In this document: piece after piece, positions 24,001-37,000 of the stretch | Layout: each line of letters begins with the position of its first letter | Numbering within the stretch: the first letter of the stretch is position 1 | NCBI GenBank assembly: GCA_018340805.1 | Contig: JACMZG010000040.1 | Coordinates: 167,001 to 231,000, forward strand | From: Microvelia longipes | Lineage: Eukaryota > Arthropoda > Insecta > Hemiptera > Veliidae | Length of the DNA: 64,000 bases | Direction: 5' to 3' | Position numbers and translations under genes: made by a program | Notes under the pieces: model-generated | Told to the model about the DNA's origin: nothing | The model's database searches: none | The model's input: only the letters and a program-made list of their open reading frames with translations

Positions 24001-27000
24001 AAGCTGAAATTTAGAATGGTAGACATTACCTCCTTCAGATGCAATGTCTGTTCTTTGTTTTCTATTACACAAATAAGACTTCAAAAGATTGAATATTTTA
24101 CCCCTTAAACCCATTTTATATATTTTTATTAATAAAATCCGGTGATCTACAAGATCAAAGGCTTTAGAAAAATCAATTAATAAAGCAATGATCTTGTGTT
24201 TTTTATCCATATGGTCATATGATCCATATATCATATATCTCGTTTGTTATTTTTATCTCGAAAGACATAACTTATTGTATGTTATATATCTCGAAAGACA
24301 TAACGTATTGTATGTTATATATCTCGAAAGACTTTTCCTAAAACCAAATTGAGAATTTGAAATTAAGTTCATTTTGCCAAAGAAATCTACGATCCTTTCA
24401 TTAATTGATTTTTCTAAGATTTTAGACAGAATTGGGAGTGTTGAAACAGGTCTATAATTTTTCATGTCTAACGAATCTCCTTTTTTATAGATTTATTATT
24501 ATTTATTAATACAATAACGGGCAAAATTACCCTTTTTACAAAAATAACAATTAAGAAAAAATTAAATTAAATAAAAATTGCACACACAAATAAATTTTTT
24601 TTATACATTATAAAAATTATTTAAGTTAAGGGAGGTTTAGTTGTGAGGAAACTGAGGTAAAAGAATAAGAAGAATTGGGAGTGTTAAAAAATTTAAAGTA
24701 CATAAGTTTACAAAATTTGTGTTGAATTCTTCCTAATGAATTTGAATGAACTAAATGGGAAATTTGGGAACTAGATGGGACTTAGTTTAGCATATTTCAT
24801 GAGATCTGGAGACTCCCCTTCTTCAAACATTAAATTTATAAGATAGCAAAGAGGCTTCACTATGCAAGGCCCTATTTGTTTAATTAACTTATTATTTAAA
24901 TGATACACATCACAGGACGATTTGTTTTTAAGACTATTTATTAACTTTAAAACTTCATTTTCTGATATTTTTTTTTTTAAATAAATAGATTTGTCAAAAA
25001 ACGGTATATGATTTAGATACTCATCTCTTTGAAATCTGCTATTTCACTTTTATTTTAAATTACATTATTTTGACACTTAATTTCTGTAATATAATTTTTC
25101 GTATCTGTATCAAAATTATTTTGTGTTTCCCTAACTGTTTCCCATAAAGATTTTGTAACATTTACATTATTTTTTATTTTTCTTTCTATACTATCTTGAA
25201 CAGACTTATATTTAGCTTTTTTAACAATGTTTTTGTATTCTTTTTTATATTTTTTATAATAATTTACAAGTCTAGGATTAGTTTTTTTGTTGAGATTGAA
25301 GGTCTCTAAGGCGTCTGCCTAAAACTTTAATATCAGAATTTACCAACTTCTTTTTCCTATTATTAATTTAAATTGCACATCTTTCAACAGGCATCTCAGA
25401 ATCCACAATTCTTAGGAGCTGGTTGAAAAATGCGTCAAATTTACAGTTAAAGTCATTTTCATTTCCAAACAATGTTGACCAATCAACGCTATTTAATAAA
25501 TAACAAATTGAATCCACACTATTTTTATTTTTCTTTCTTTTATAACAAAACTTTTTACAAATCCCACTTTTTGATAAACTAAATAAATTAAATAATTGAC
25601 CACAGTGATCTGAGAGGCCAGTTTCTATTACTGACACCTCTATTTCTTTAGGCAGTAAATTAGAAGCAACATAATCAATTGCTGTGCTTGTATTTACAGT
25701 GATCCTTGTAGGCTCACAAGAATTTGAAACTATATCAAAATTATTAAATAAATCTTTCAATGTTTTTAATCTACTAGATGATTTCGTTTGATCAATATTT
25801 AGATCACCAGTTAAAATGATCTTAGTTGTTCTTTTATGGCTGCCCTTTGAGAGAAGTAACGTTTCTTCTAAATTTATTGAGAAATCGTCAAAGTTACCGT
25901 TCTCAGATCTATACAAAGAAAGAAAAATAAAAGATTGTTTTTTATTAGTTGTAAAAATCTCTATAGCACTACATTCAATACTAAAATCTATGCTTTCATT
26001 TTCAAGATTTTTTTTAAGATAACGGTGATTTGTAGACGGAGACACTGTATTTTTAGGGGGTCTTTTTAAATTTATAATATTTGAATAAATGCTATTTATA
26101 TTGTTAGTATCCTGTTTTTTATTCATGGTGTTGGGGTCAGTTTTGATGTAAAGACTTTCCAAAATGCGTCGTTTGTTCAAATGTTTTTCGGAATGTAATA
26201 CTTTAACATTTTCGTTATCAATTTTATGTTTTTTCTTGGTCATATGTTCCGCTATAGCTGTATTTGTGTCTAAATTGTCTGCATTTTTATTATGGACCCT
26301 AAGCCTGTTTAGAAATATATCTTACTTTTTTATCTTGAGCAAAAACTTCCAAAATGTCATGTTTATTTCTAAGGCTTTGAATATTTAAATTTAAAATCTT
26401 CAAAAATAAATTATTTTTTGAGTCATCGATATTATATTTCTCAGATAACTTGAATTTGAGCTAAGTAGTCCAAATGCCGGACCTAAAAAACTTGTACTGC
26501 TTCAAACCTATTTATTATTAAATATACCTTAAATGATGAAGAAAAAACATTGTCAGCCTATCCAGAGAGGAGCTCTTCATGAGCATATGCTCATTATCAT
26601 ACATACTCAATAATCAGAGGACATACTTATATGGAATCAGAGGGTTGGCATTTGATTTGTTTAAAAGTTATTTAAGTGATAGGTTTCAGAGGGTAGAATT
26701 GAATGATGTCTTGGGTAGTCATCAATCAGATTTTAAACGGATGGAACAGGGAGTGCCTCAGGGTTCAGTTTTAGGTCCCATTCTGTTTTTAATCTTACAT
26801 TAATGATCTACCCAACAACATAGATTGCAATAATCAAGTTTTATTTGCAGACGATTTCAGTGCTGTTGTTAGTGGTAAAACTGAGGAAGAGGTGTTTTCT
26901 GCTGCAAATACTGTTAAAGATGACTTGTTTAATTGGGCTTTAAGTAATGATTTAGTGCTTAATAAAGATAAAACCCACATAATGCGTTTTAGAGATCCTC

Positions 27001-30000
27001 AGTCAGTACAAAGTGAAAAATTACTGGGCCTAGTAATTGATAGCGACTTAACATTTAAGAGTCATGTAGATATGCTAAGTAAAAAATTAAGCCAGACTAT
27101 CGCCCTTGTATACAAAATGAAACCTTTTGCATCTCAAAAACATTTAAAAATGATCTATGAAGCACACTTCAGATCTAGAATGGCTTACGGCTTAATTTTC
27201 TGGTTCCATAGTCCAATTTCAAGTTCCATATTTATTTTACAAAAACGTTGTCTAAGAACAATATATGATTTAAAATATAAAGACACTTGTAAAGATTTAT
27301 TTATAGAAAAAGGTATTCTAACAATGACTAGTCTTTATATTTTAGAACTAATGAAATTTTTTGTAAATAATAAGAACTTGTTTGTAAACAATCTTATAAC
27401 ACATAAATTTAATACTAGGAAGATTAATATATATATAAGTTAGATCAACACAGGACATCTTTCTATGAGCACAGTGTTCATTATAAAGCTATTCAAGTAT
27501 TCAATGCTCTTCCTGATGACATTAAATTATTATTCAAAAAATGGAGAGCCAGAAGCTTTTATTAAAAACTTGAATCTTTTCTTCTAGGACAAGTATTATG
27601 AGCTAAAGATTTTTTAGCCTAATAACGGACACACTTATTTTTTTTTTATTATTTATTTATCTTTTAGTTTTTAAGACTTGACTTGTCCTATTTCCCGAAA
27701 GGGACCTCGGGAACTAATAATAATTCTAATTCTAATTCTACTCATATCATATCATTCTCTACATTCATACACTCAAAATTTTATGAAATCGCATGAATTT
27801 TAGGTTTCTTAGAATATGTGGTTCCCTGTAAGTTGTGTAAAACTTAAAAAGGACATTTTTTAAAGCTGATAAAAATTCCGAATAAACCGAGTGTTTTTTC
27901 ATCAAAATTGGTAAATCAAAAATTTTGTGGGTTCACTAAAATCATAAAAAAGAGATTTACTAAAAATATAAAAAGAGAGATTTATTAATAACATGAATTT
28001 TGGCACGAGCATGTTTGTCTTTTCAAATAACTTAATCGTAAAACTAAGTCGACTTAAAACTCACCCAGGGCTGTGCTGTGCGTTAGAATCGTGGTTTTTC
28101 AGAGGTATTCGATTAGGAGACACAGGTTTTCTAGGTGGCAGGGCGGGGGCTTCATCCTCGTCTTGTAGATTTAAATCTCTAAAAAAAAAAAATTACAGAG
28201 TAAATTGAGTTGTGGAGATCCAAATATGAATTAGAAAAGAGTCGTAAGTCTTACTGATATGAGAAAGACACACAGCTATAACACGTTTAGGCAGTCTGAA
28301 TGCTTTTTACTTTTCCTCATTTTAGTGATGTGGGTCGGAGAATATTCTCCGAGCACGAGAATATTCTCCTGAAAAATTGGAGCATTTTCTGAGCATTTTT
28401 CTATTTTGTACTTATTTGATACATTTTCTTCCTTCTTATTTGAAATATGATTTTACTTTTGTAATAATGATTTGGAAAACTACATTAAATTGTTTTTGTT
28501 CTACAGTTCTTAGTTTAGTAATTTATTCTAATTAAATTTAATAAATACATTTCCTGTAAGTAAGAAATGGAGAGTAGACAAGATGGAATCTTGATTAACT
28601 AAGCCTTTAGTGAACATTTTACTATTGCACTGCCTTTCTTTTTATTTTAGTCAACCTTAAAATATGTTAGTAGTATATTGAATTGATTAACTTATCAGAA
28701 AAGAGTTGTTTTTTTATAAAAATAGTTTGATTGATCGTAAAGAAAAGAGAGACAAAATGTTATTATTACGTTTTAGTTTATCTCTATGATATTTCATGAC
28801 AAAATTTATTAAATACAACTCAAATAGCAGCTAATCTTATAGTTAAACATTTTTTTAACGTTATTTTTAAAATTTTAGCTCCAAAAGAAAATGCTCGAAT
28901 ATGCTCGCCTTAAGAGAATATTCTCGAGAATATGCTCGAGAATATTCTCTAAAAGATTATGCTCGAGCATTCTACATCACTACCTCATTTATACCGTAGG
29001 TATATAGGAAAAGTATTGTGTTTGCAAAAACATCCGAAACCAGGATGTCACCTGAATTATTTGTTTCAGATGTTTTTAAGACCTCCTGAATGGTTTTCAC
29101 AAAGTTATCTGTCTGTATGTGTGTTTGTTATGACCATAGCTCCTGGTGTATTCCACAATGACTGTTCACTTTTTCAGATTTCATTGTGCTCCTAATTCTT
29201 TATTTAATACATAAGTATAACTTTTTTATTATTATTAATTGTGAGGGTAGGTGTAAAACCTTATGCACTGCGACTTTGAGTCTTTTGTACAAGTACCCTC
29301 GTGTTCTAAGCTTATAGGAGATCCTTTCCTTTTATTATTTCTAAAAGTTTGTGTACTAAATTGGCATCTGGGTTTTCAATTCTGCTTAGTGTGGCTTCTC
29401 CAAACAACAGAAATCTCTTGTATGCTAGAGCTTCGCATTCAAAGATGATGTGTGATGATGTCTTACAGACAGGCTCTTCTTGAAATATGCCGATGGTATG
29501 CATATGTTTGCGTAAGTGACAATGACCAGTTATTAAGCCCGTCACTATACTCAAGTTTTTCTTATTTAGCTTTAGAAGAGCATCTGTCAGTTTGGCTTGA
29601 GGACCTCTCAACATGAGTTTACTGTGCCTCAAACCAGGAGCATTATTCCAGTGTTGTTGGTGTTTACCTCTAAGCCATTCATTCACTGCCGTCTTGACTT
29701 GTGTTTTCGAAATGCCAATAACTGGTTCAGGTCCTATTGGAGTTTGATTTGAACCTTGTCTTGCTAAATCATCTGCAACCTCATTACAATCTATACCTTT
29801 ATGTCCCGGATATATTATTAATAATAATAAAAAGTATAACTTCATTAATTTAATTATTTTGTGCTCCTTTTAATAATAAGCTTAAGGTCGCATGTCTTGC
29901 ATAATTTCCTTGATGATTGTAGTGGAACAATCAGCAGTAAATTGCAAATATAAGCTGAAATAGAAGCAAATAACTATCTAGATGAATTAGAAGATTTGGA

Positions 30001-33000
30001 CATTGACTAACAGACTAGTACTTAACTTAGAGAAAACAAATGTTATCTATTTTTGGCAAGAAATAGTAAATAATGACAGATACAAAACTGTTACTTATTT
30101 TTTTTTTTAGCACAATGCTAAATTATTATGAGTCTACGTAGACAGCAATTTAGACTTTAAAGAGCATTGTAAAATTTTACAAAATAAATTGAAATCCGTT
30201 ACTGCATTAATTTATAGACTTAAAGTAATATTAGACATTAACCAGTTAAAAACAGTCTATTTGTCAAACTTCCAATCTAGACTGTCGTATGGAATAATCT
30301 TCTGGTATCGTTCTCCTCTATCTCAGTCTATTTTTATTGTCCAAAAAAGATGCTTAAGAATTATTCTTAACTATAAATACAACAAATCAGTAAATTCAGC
30401 TTTTAAAGAGAATAAAATCCTTACCTTAACTTCATTGTACGTAGTTGAACTGTGTAAATATTACTTAAATAATAAGGAATTATTCGAGGGAGATAGATTC
30501 CAACATAGTTACAACACAAGAGGAGATAACTATAGGTTACCAAGGCATAATCACTCTTTCTTTGAAAACTCCCCCTACTACTCTATTTTAAAAGTTTTCA
30601 ATGACTTGCCAGCGTTCTTAAAAGAACTAAGCAAAAATACAGACGATTTCTTAGAGAAGTTAAAAGACTTCCTTGTAGAAGGGTCTTTTTACAATCTATA
30701 TGAGTTCTTTGAAACTTGTAAATTAATAAAATAGCATACTTGAAAAAGTTGTAAATAGAGAGATTTGTAAATTACTTACTTATTATTATTACTTATTTAT
30801 TATTTGTATTGACGATTCTATATATGTTATATGTACTAAAAATGTATTTTGGAAAAAAAAGAAATCAAGAAAGAATAAAATCCTCTACTTCATCGTGTTG
30901 ATACACGATGGACAGATTTTGTTACTTTAATGTCAAGTGACTTTAGAGGAAAGTTTTTCCTCTAAGAATTGTTCAAGGAAGCAAGACAAAGGTAATATAA
31001 AAGACTGCGTATGCTTCCGCGGTTGTTGTCATGAAGATTTAGGTCTTCCGGTGGCGACCGCGTCAATGTAGATGAAGAATCCGACGTTTCGCTTCCACTG
31101 TGGGAGGCATCTTCAGGGATGTAGGACATCATGGATACAAACACAATGCTCTACAAAACTGAACTCAAACTGAACGTCGGATTCTTCATCTACATTGACG
31201 CAGTCACCACCGGAAGACCTAAATCTTCATGGTAATCTAAAAGGTTTTACGTTAATTAATCAATAGGATCTGGTGTTTACCGAAGTAAGACTGTAACCAA
31301 ATATTTATTGATTTGACACAATACACTATTGGGTTAACTATTATGTGTGCCAACTATTCATGTTTTGCAAAACACGGTAGTATCAAATGATATATTATTT
31401 ACCTGATATTGTTATTTATTTGTTGGGACGCCAAATGCACAGGAAGACCCACCTGGTTCACGTTGCCACCGACTCTCTCATTTTTCTAAACATTAAAAAT
31501 ATAATTAGTACAGGAGAACAGATTGAATTAGAGCTGCTGCCTGTTAGTCATAGAGATTTGATATTTTGTACAGATGCTAAACAAATTTTAAATCTTCCTG
31601 AACCTGATCATAGTTAAATCTGATGATGGCCCCATGTAAAATTAAAAATACTTTACTTTTTAAAATATAAAATGTTTGTAGAGAGACTTCCTCCTCAAAA
31701 GATGACACTGATAATGTCCTCTAGTTAAAACTGATGATGGCCTCTAGTTAAATCCGATGATGGCCCCATGTTAAATTAAAAATACTTTACTTTTTAAAAT
31801 ATAAATTGTTTGTGGAGAGACTTCCTCCTCAAAAGATGACACTGCTGATGGCCTCTAGTTAAAACTGATGATGGTCTCTAGTTAAAGATATGTATTTACT
31901 GTGGAGGGAGCTCATCTATTATTTAGATGAGCTCAATTATTACTCCCTTATTCTTTTAGTTTCACACTCCTCTTACTAAATTTGATATTTTGAACAGAAT
32001 CTAAACAAATTTAAATTTGCCACTTAAAATAATACTTGTATAGAATTCCGCTGTTTACACAAAGGCCGATTCACAGGTGGACTTAAGTAGAGGTACCACT
32101 CAAACAAAAAAAAAATGATTTTTTTATATTGCCATCCTTAAATAGTTGGCCTCCAAGCCAGGTATTTTTAATTTCCCACATTTATACCGTAGGTATATAG
32201 GAAAAGTATTGTGTTTTCAAAAAAAATCTGAAACCGGGATGAAACCGGAATTATCCGTTTCAGACGTTTTTAAGGCCTCCTGAGTGGTTTTCACAAAGTT
32301 GTCAGTCTTTTTTTTGTGTGTACGTCTGTTATCATCGTAGCTCCTTGTGTATTTATACTTGACAGTTAAAACTTTGTACGAAAATCAGTCTACTACTGTA
32401 TAGTCTACCACTATTATTATAATAATAATATTATTATTTTCATGCATAGTACTTAAAAAATAATATACTTTCTGTGTCTCTGTATTATTTATCTTGACTT
32501 CTTTATACAAAATCAATAAAAATAAATAAATAAAAAAAATATTAAAAACTTGAAGCTTTTGATAAATTATAAATAAATTATCCATAAAAATTTGGAGAAT
32601 AATTATAATAATATAAACTCTCTTATAGAGGAACCACAGCATGTGCTGATTTGCGTGTTTTAAAAAAATAGAATATGACCCCATGTAAAATTAAAAATAT
32701 TGTAAGTTTGTTTATTAGGTAATTTGGGTACCAAGGTGCAGTATGAAGTAGTTTGTAAAATTGTCTTTTTTTATGTTATATTTTATATTGTTTAACTCTG
32801 ATGATGACTAATTTTTTGTCGAAAGCTTAGTTAATTATTATATATTAAAAACAATATAGGACTTTTATACAATTAATCTGTTTGTATTTATTTTTATAAG
32901 TGCACAAAAAGAAAATTTTTAATTATATTTTACAACATTGCAACTTTAAATGATTGATATAGAACATAATATTACCAATAACATCGGAAGGCGTGTACAA

Positions 33001-33676
33001 CAAATAAAAAAATTTTTAAAAATTTAAAATGAATTTAAAGTGAATTCTTTAAAAACAATTCACTACAGTCTATTGTTTAGTTTAAAAATCTTGACAGGTC
33101 AGTTTAGGCACCACTGATTTTTAAGAAAAAAAATCACTACAAGAAGGAAGCGGGAAAAAACTATGTAAACAAATCAGGTTATTTTACCCATATTTTCTTG
33201 GCGATGTTTTTTTACATATGTTTTGTGTAGTTTTATTTTAAAAAAATCATTTTTAAGATTTATTTGAAAGTAGTTTTCAAAACGATGTAATCAAAAGAAG
33301 AACAACAAACAAAGTGAACGATTGCCGGGAAGAAAGTTTTTTCCCTACAGCGGTTATTGTGGTAGGGATTTTTTTTCTCTTTTTGAGTGAGAGGTTGGCA
33401 GCAGCTTCTCTGATAGGTCAATCCCTAAAATACTTATGACCTTGGGGATTTTTAAACTAAACGATAGACTGTGATGACTAGTTTTGCAGCTGTAAGAAGA
33501 TAATATATATTTTCTCTAAAAGGGGAGGGGGTTACCACCTATATAATTGAGACTGTTGAACTAGAGAAAAAGTATCATTATTCAAATACTACTTGAGGTG
33601 GTTCCTACAGGGGTTATCCCTAAAGAGTTGCAATGCTTTAAACAGGCAATATATATAATATATATATAATATATTA

Positions 33677-33729
<53 letters not shown>

Positions 33730-33987
33730 ATATACAAAAAATGAAAACAGAAAATACTAATCGTATTTAATAAAACATTAAAGATAATAATAATAAAGGT
33801 GTTGTGGATTTTAGAAAATTTTCGACATACGTCTTCGTCGGTCTGTAGAGAAAGGAAGTTTTTTTAGCAGTAGCTCGGAAACTTCCTTTCTCTACAGACC
33901 GACGAAGACGTATGTTCAAAATTTTCTAAAATCCACAACACCTACATTTTCACCCTCTGTAAGTTATTATTATTATCTTTAATGTTT

Positions 33988-34055
<68 letters not shown>

Positions 34056-37000
34056 ACTCTATTCATAAAGACAAAAATATACATAAACACATAGAATAAG
34101 AAACACGGGACTATGCACGATGATCAGCTACCAAAGAGCACTTCTTGAAATCGAAAAAAAAATGGCTATGGTGACTAGGGGTGCATTCGCGACGCTGGAG
34201 CGCTCAGAGCGTTCTGAACAAGAGGTGTATTCTAGTTACCATGATTGTGCTCAGAGGCGTGGCCAGGGGGAGGAGCCAAAAAAGCGGGAAGCCAGGATAG
34301 TAGTGGTGGACTGATCCTACCACTACTAATCGTGCTTTCGGCAGGTTCAGTTTGATCACTTCTCCCCACTCCTATTCAATTGAAATCTTCTTAGCGGGAA
34401 ATACAACATTTTATCTCACCTTCATATTCACATGTACTGTGCTGTGCTGTGTTGTGTTTCTGCTGTTTCTCTTTAATTTATACGTTTTAGTTTTAATTAA
34501 ATGATTGAATTTTTGAAAAAATTACAACAACAGTAACATAACCTAATAACAGTACACACAAGCCTGAATAAAACGCGTTCGCAAGACCAAGTGTGGTCAG
34601 TACGATGGTGGGGGAATTTCATTCACAACAGCTTTAATTATTTAAGTACTGTAATAAAAAATAAACTATTACCTGCATCTGTAAGGCTAAGTTGTGGTCC
34701 AGCAGTGCTTTTTTTCGTCTTTCCTCTTTCTCCTCGGCTTCCAGTTTTAACGCTAAATTTCTCGCAATCTCTTCATCTTTAGTTTGACTGTAAGGAAATA
34801 AATTTGTTTAAGAAGTATGTGAAATACAGAACTTTAGTCCGTAGCTACTACGTAGGATCGTCTTAAAAAGATTACTTCAAGGGCCTTAACCCTTAGCGGA
34901 CTTGCTTGGCTTGCTTTAGACTTATAAGGTTTATCAGGGGCAGTAAGCTAACCAGGGCAGAACAAAGGCTAAGGGGACCCCCTTTCCTTAACAACCTCAT
35001 AGGAATATATATATGTATGTACAGCTGAAACCAGTCTTAATTGATTGGGCTTGGTGTCTGTGCAATGAAGATTTAGGTCTTCAGGTAGGAGTGACCTGTG
35101 GTGTAGTGGTTAAGGTAGGCGGCCAATACACTGAATGAATGGACTTTAAACTTCCGAGTTTATTTAGTCATGAGTTCAATCCCAGCACAGGCCTCTGGGA
35201 TTTTTATGAGAGGGATAAAAATTCTGTGTACCACGTCCTTCATAAAGGGCGCAAAGCCAGTGGTACTTGTTAAAGATCCCTCACTCTAAATGAAACTGGG
35301 TATAGGCAAAATTTAGAACCCTCATAGTAGATTCATTATAATACTATAGTGTGTATACCTAAAAGGTTGGACTTTATGGTGTATGGAGGTTTGGTTTAAC
35401 AGCGAGGGCACGTTTTGTTCCTAGTTTTCACTAGACTATAAGAGTCAGTGAAAATATGTATGATTGCTTGAAAAAGCATGAGAGGAGCAACAGAAATTCA
35501 CGGCTCTTCTGTCTGGATTAGATGAAATATACCTACACTTGAAATTAAAAGGAATAGAACACTATCTTAGGGAGCTGGCAAAAAGAGCCCGACAACGTGG
35601 CCTACTTGCCTGACAGTTACAACCTCTCCCCACATATTACTACTACCACTAGGTCTTCAGGTTGTGACCGTGTCAATTTAGATGACGAATCTGATGTTTA
35701 TTTATATCTATAAATCTGAACTGTCAGCTCAGTTTTATAGACCATTGTGTTTCTATCCATGATGTCCTACATCCCTAAAGATGCCTCTCACAGTGGAAGC
35801 GAAACGTCGGATTCTTCATCTACATTGACGTGGTCACCACCTGAAGACTTAAACCTTCATTACAATAACCTCGGAAGTCTACTCAGTGTATTGAGTATAT
35901 GTATTGTAGTTTGACAATTATTTTTTTTTTTAAAACTCAATTGTGTTAAATTTTAACCATGTTTAACATATAAGCCGCGGTCGAATATCTAGAACGTTGG
36001 ATCACCAACAAACTTTTTTTATAATTTTTTTTCAAACTTTCAGTAATTAGCCGGATTTGTGATAAATAAGCCTATTTCCGTAATCTGCATTATTATATTT
36101 ACATTCACTCAACGATTTATTTTTAATCTAACTTGGTACATACATAACTACTGTTAGACGTCAATGTTATTATAACACAAAATATTGACGTCTAACAGTC
36201 GTTATGTATGTACCAAGTTAGATTAAAAATAAATCGTTGAGTGAATGTAAATACTCTTTGAGATTAACCAAAAGAGCGTGCAGATTACGGAAATAGGCTT
36301 CATTTATCACAAATCCGGCTAATTACTGAAATTTTGAAAAAAAAATTATAAAAAAAGTTTGTTGGTGATCCAACGTTCTAGATATTCGACCACGCCTTAT
36401 ACCACAAAATTTCTGTCAAAACAACTAATGACCTACTCAGTGTATTACTTTCAAATAATGTTTGAAGCTAAGTAAATTGTTTAAGGGGACTTTTTTTTGG
36501 GGGGGGGGGGTATCCCAAAACATGTCAAAAACAGATTCCCAAATTAAAATTTTAACTACAGTCTATCGTTTAGTTTAAAAATCTTGACAGGTCAGTTTAG
36601 ACACCACTGATTCTTAAGAAAAAAATCCCTACAAGAAGGGAGCGGGAAAAAACTATGTAAACAAATCAGGTTATTTTACCTGTATTTTCTTGGCGATGTT
36701 TGTTTTACATTTCTTTTGTGTAGTTTTATTTTAAAGTATCATTCTTAAGATTAATTTGAAAGTAGTTTTCAAAACGATGTAATCAAAAGAAGAACCACAA
36801 ACAAAGTGAACGATTGCCGGGAAGAAGGTTTTTTCCCTACAGGTGTTATTGTGGTAGGGACTTTTTTCTCTTTTTAAGTGAGAGGTTGGCAGCGGCTTCT
36901 CTGATCAATCCCCAAAATACTTGGGGATTTTTAAACTAAATGGATAGACTGTACTTACAAATTTGCAAAAACCCTGTTCCTTGACTAGACTATCAGAAAA

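Larger units (their letters stand above)
22780..26460 (-). pseudogene. CR1/Jockey-type LINE, broken ORF2, with two insertions
   Basis: Minus-strand order is an endonuclease-like part (25368-26243) with LTGDLNIDQ and the SDHCGQLF end motif; an RT palm with MKNYRPVSTLPILSKILEKS, LIDFSKAFDLVDH (motif A), FRGVPQGSILVPLLFLIYIN (motif B) and LYADDVAAVI (motif C, catalytic D-D kept); then a thumb/C-terminal region in pieces down to about 22790 (IVQKKVLRAMFGKSF). Frameshifts break it. A SINE B sits at 23449-23697 and a retroelement tail at 24490-24775. No ORF1 was recognised. Confidence 0.85.

Noticed and set aside
30962..31144. Minus-strand peptide with PEDASHSGSETSD
   Set aside because: Part of foldback element F1, found in three places; no splice-bounded exon and no gene context.
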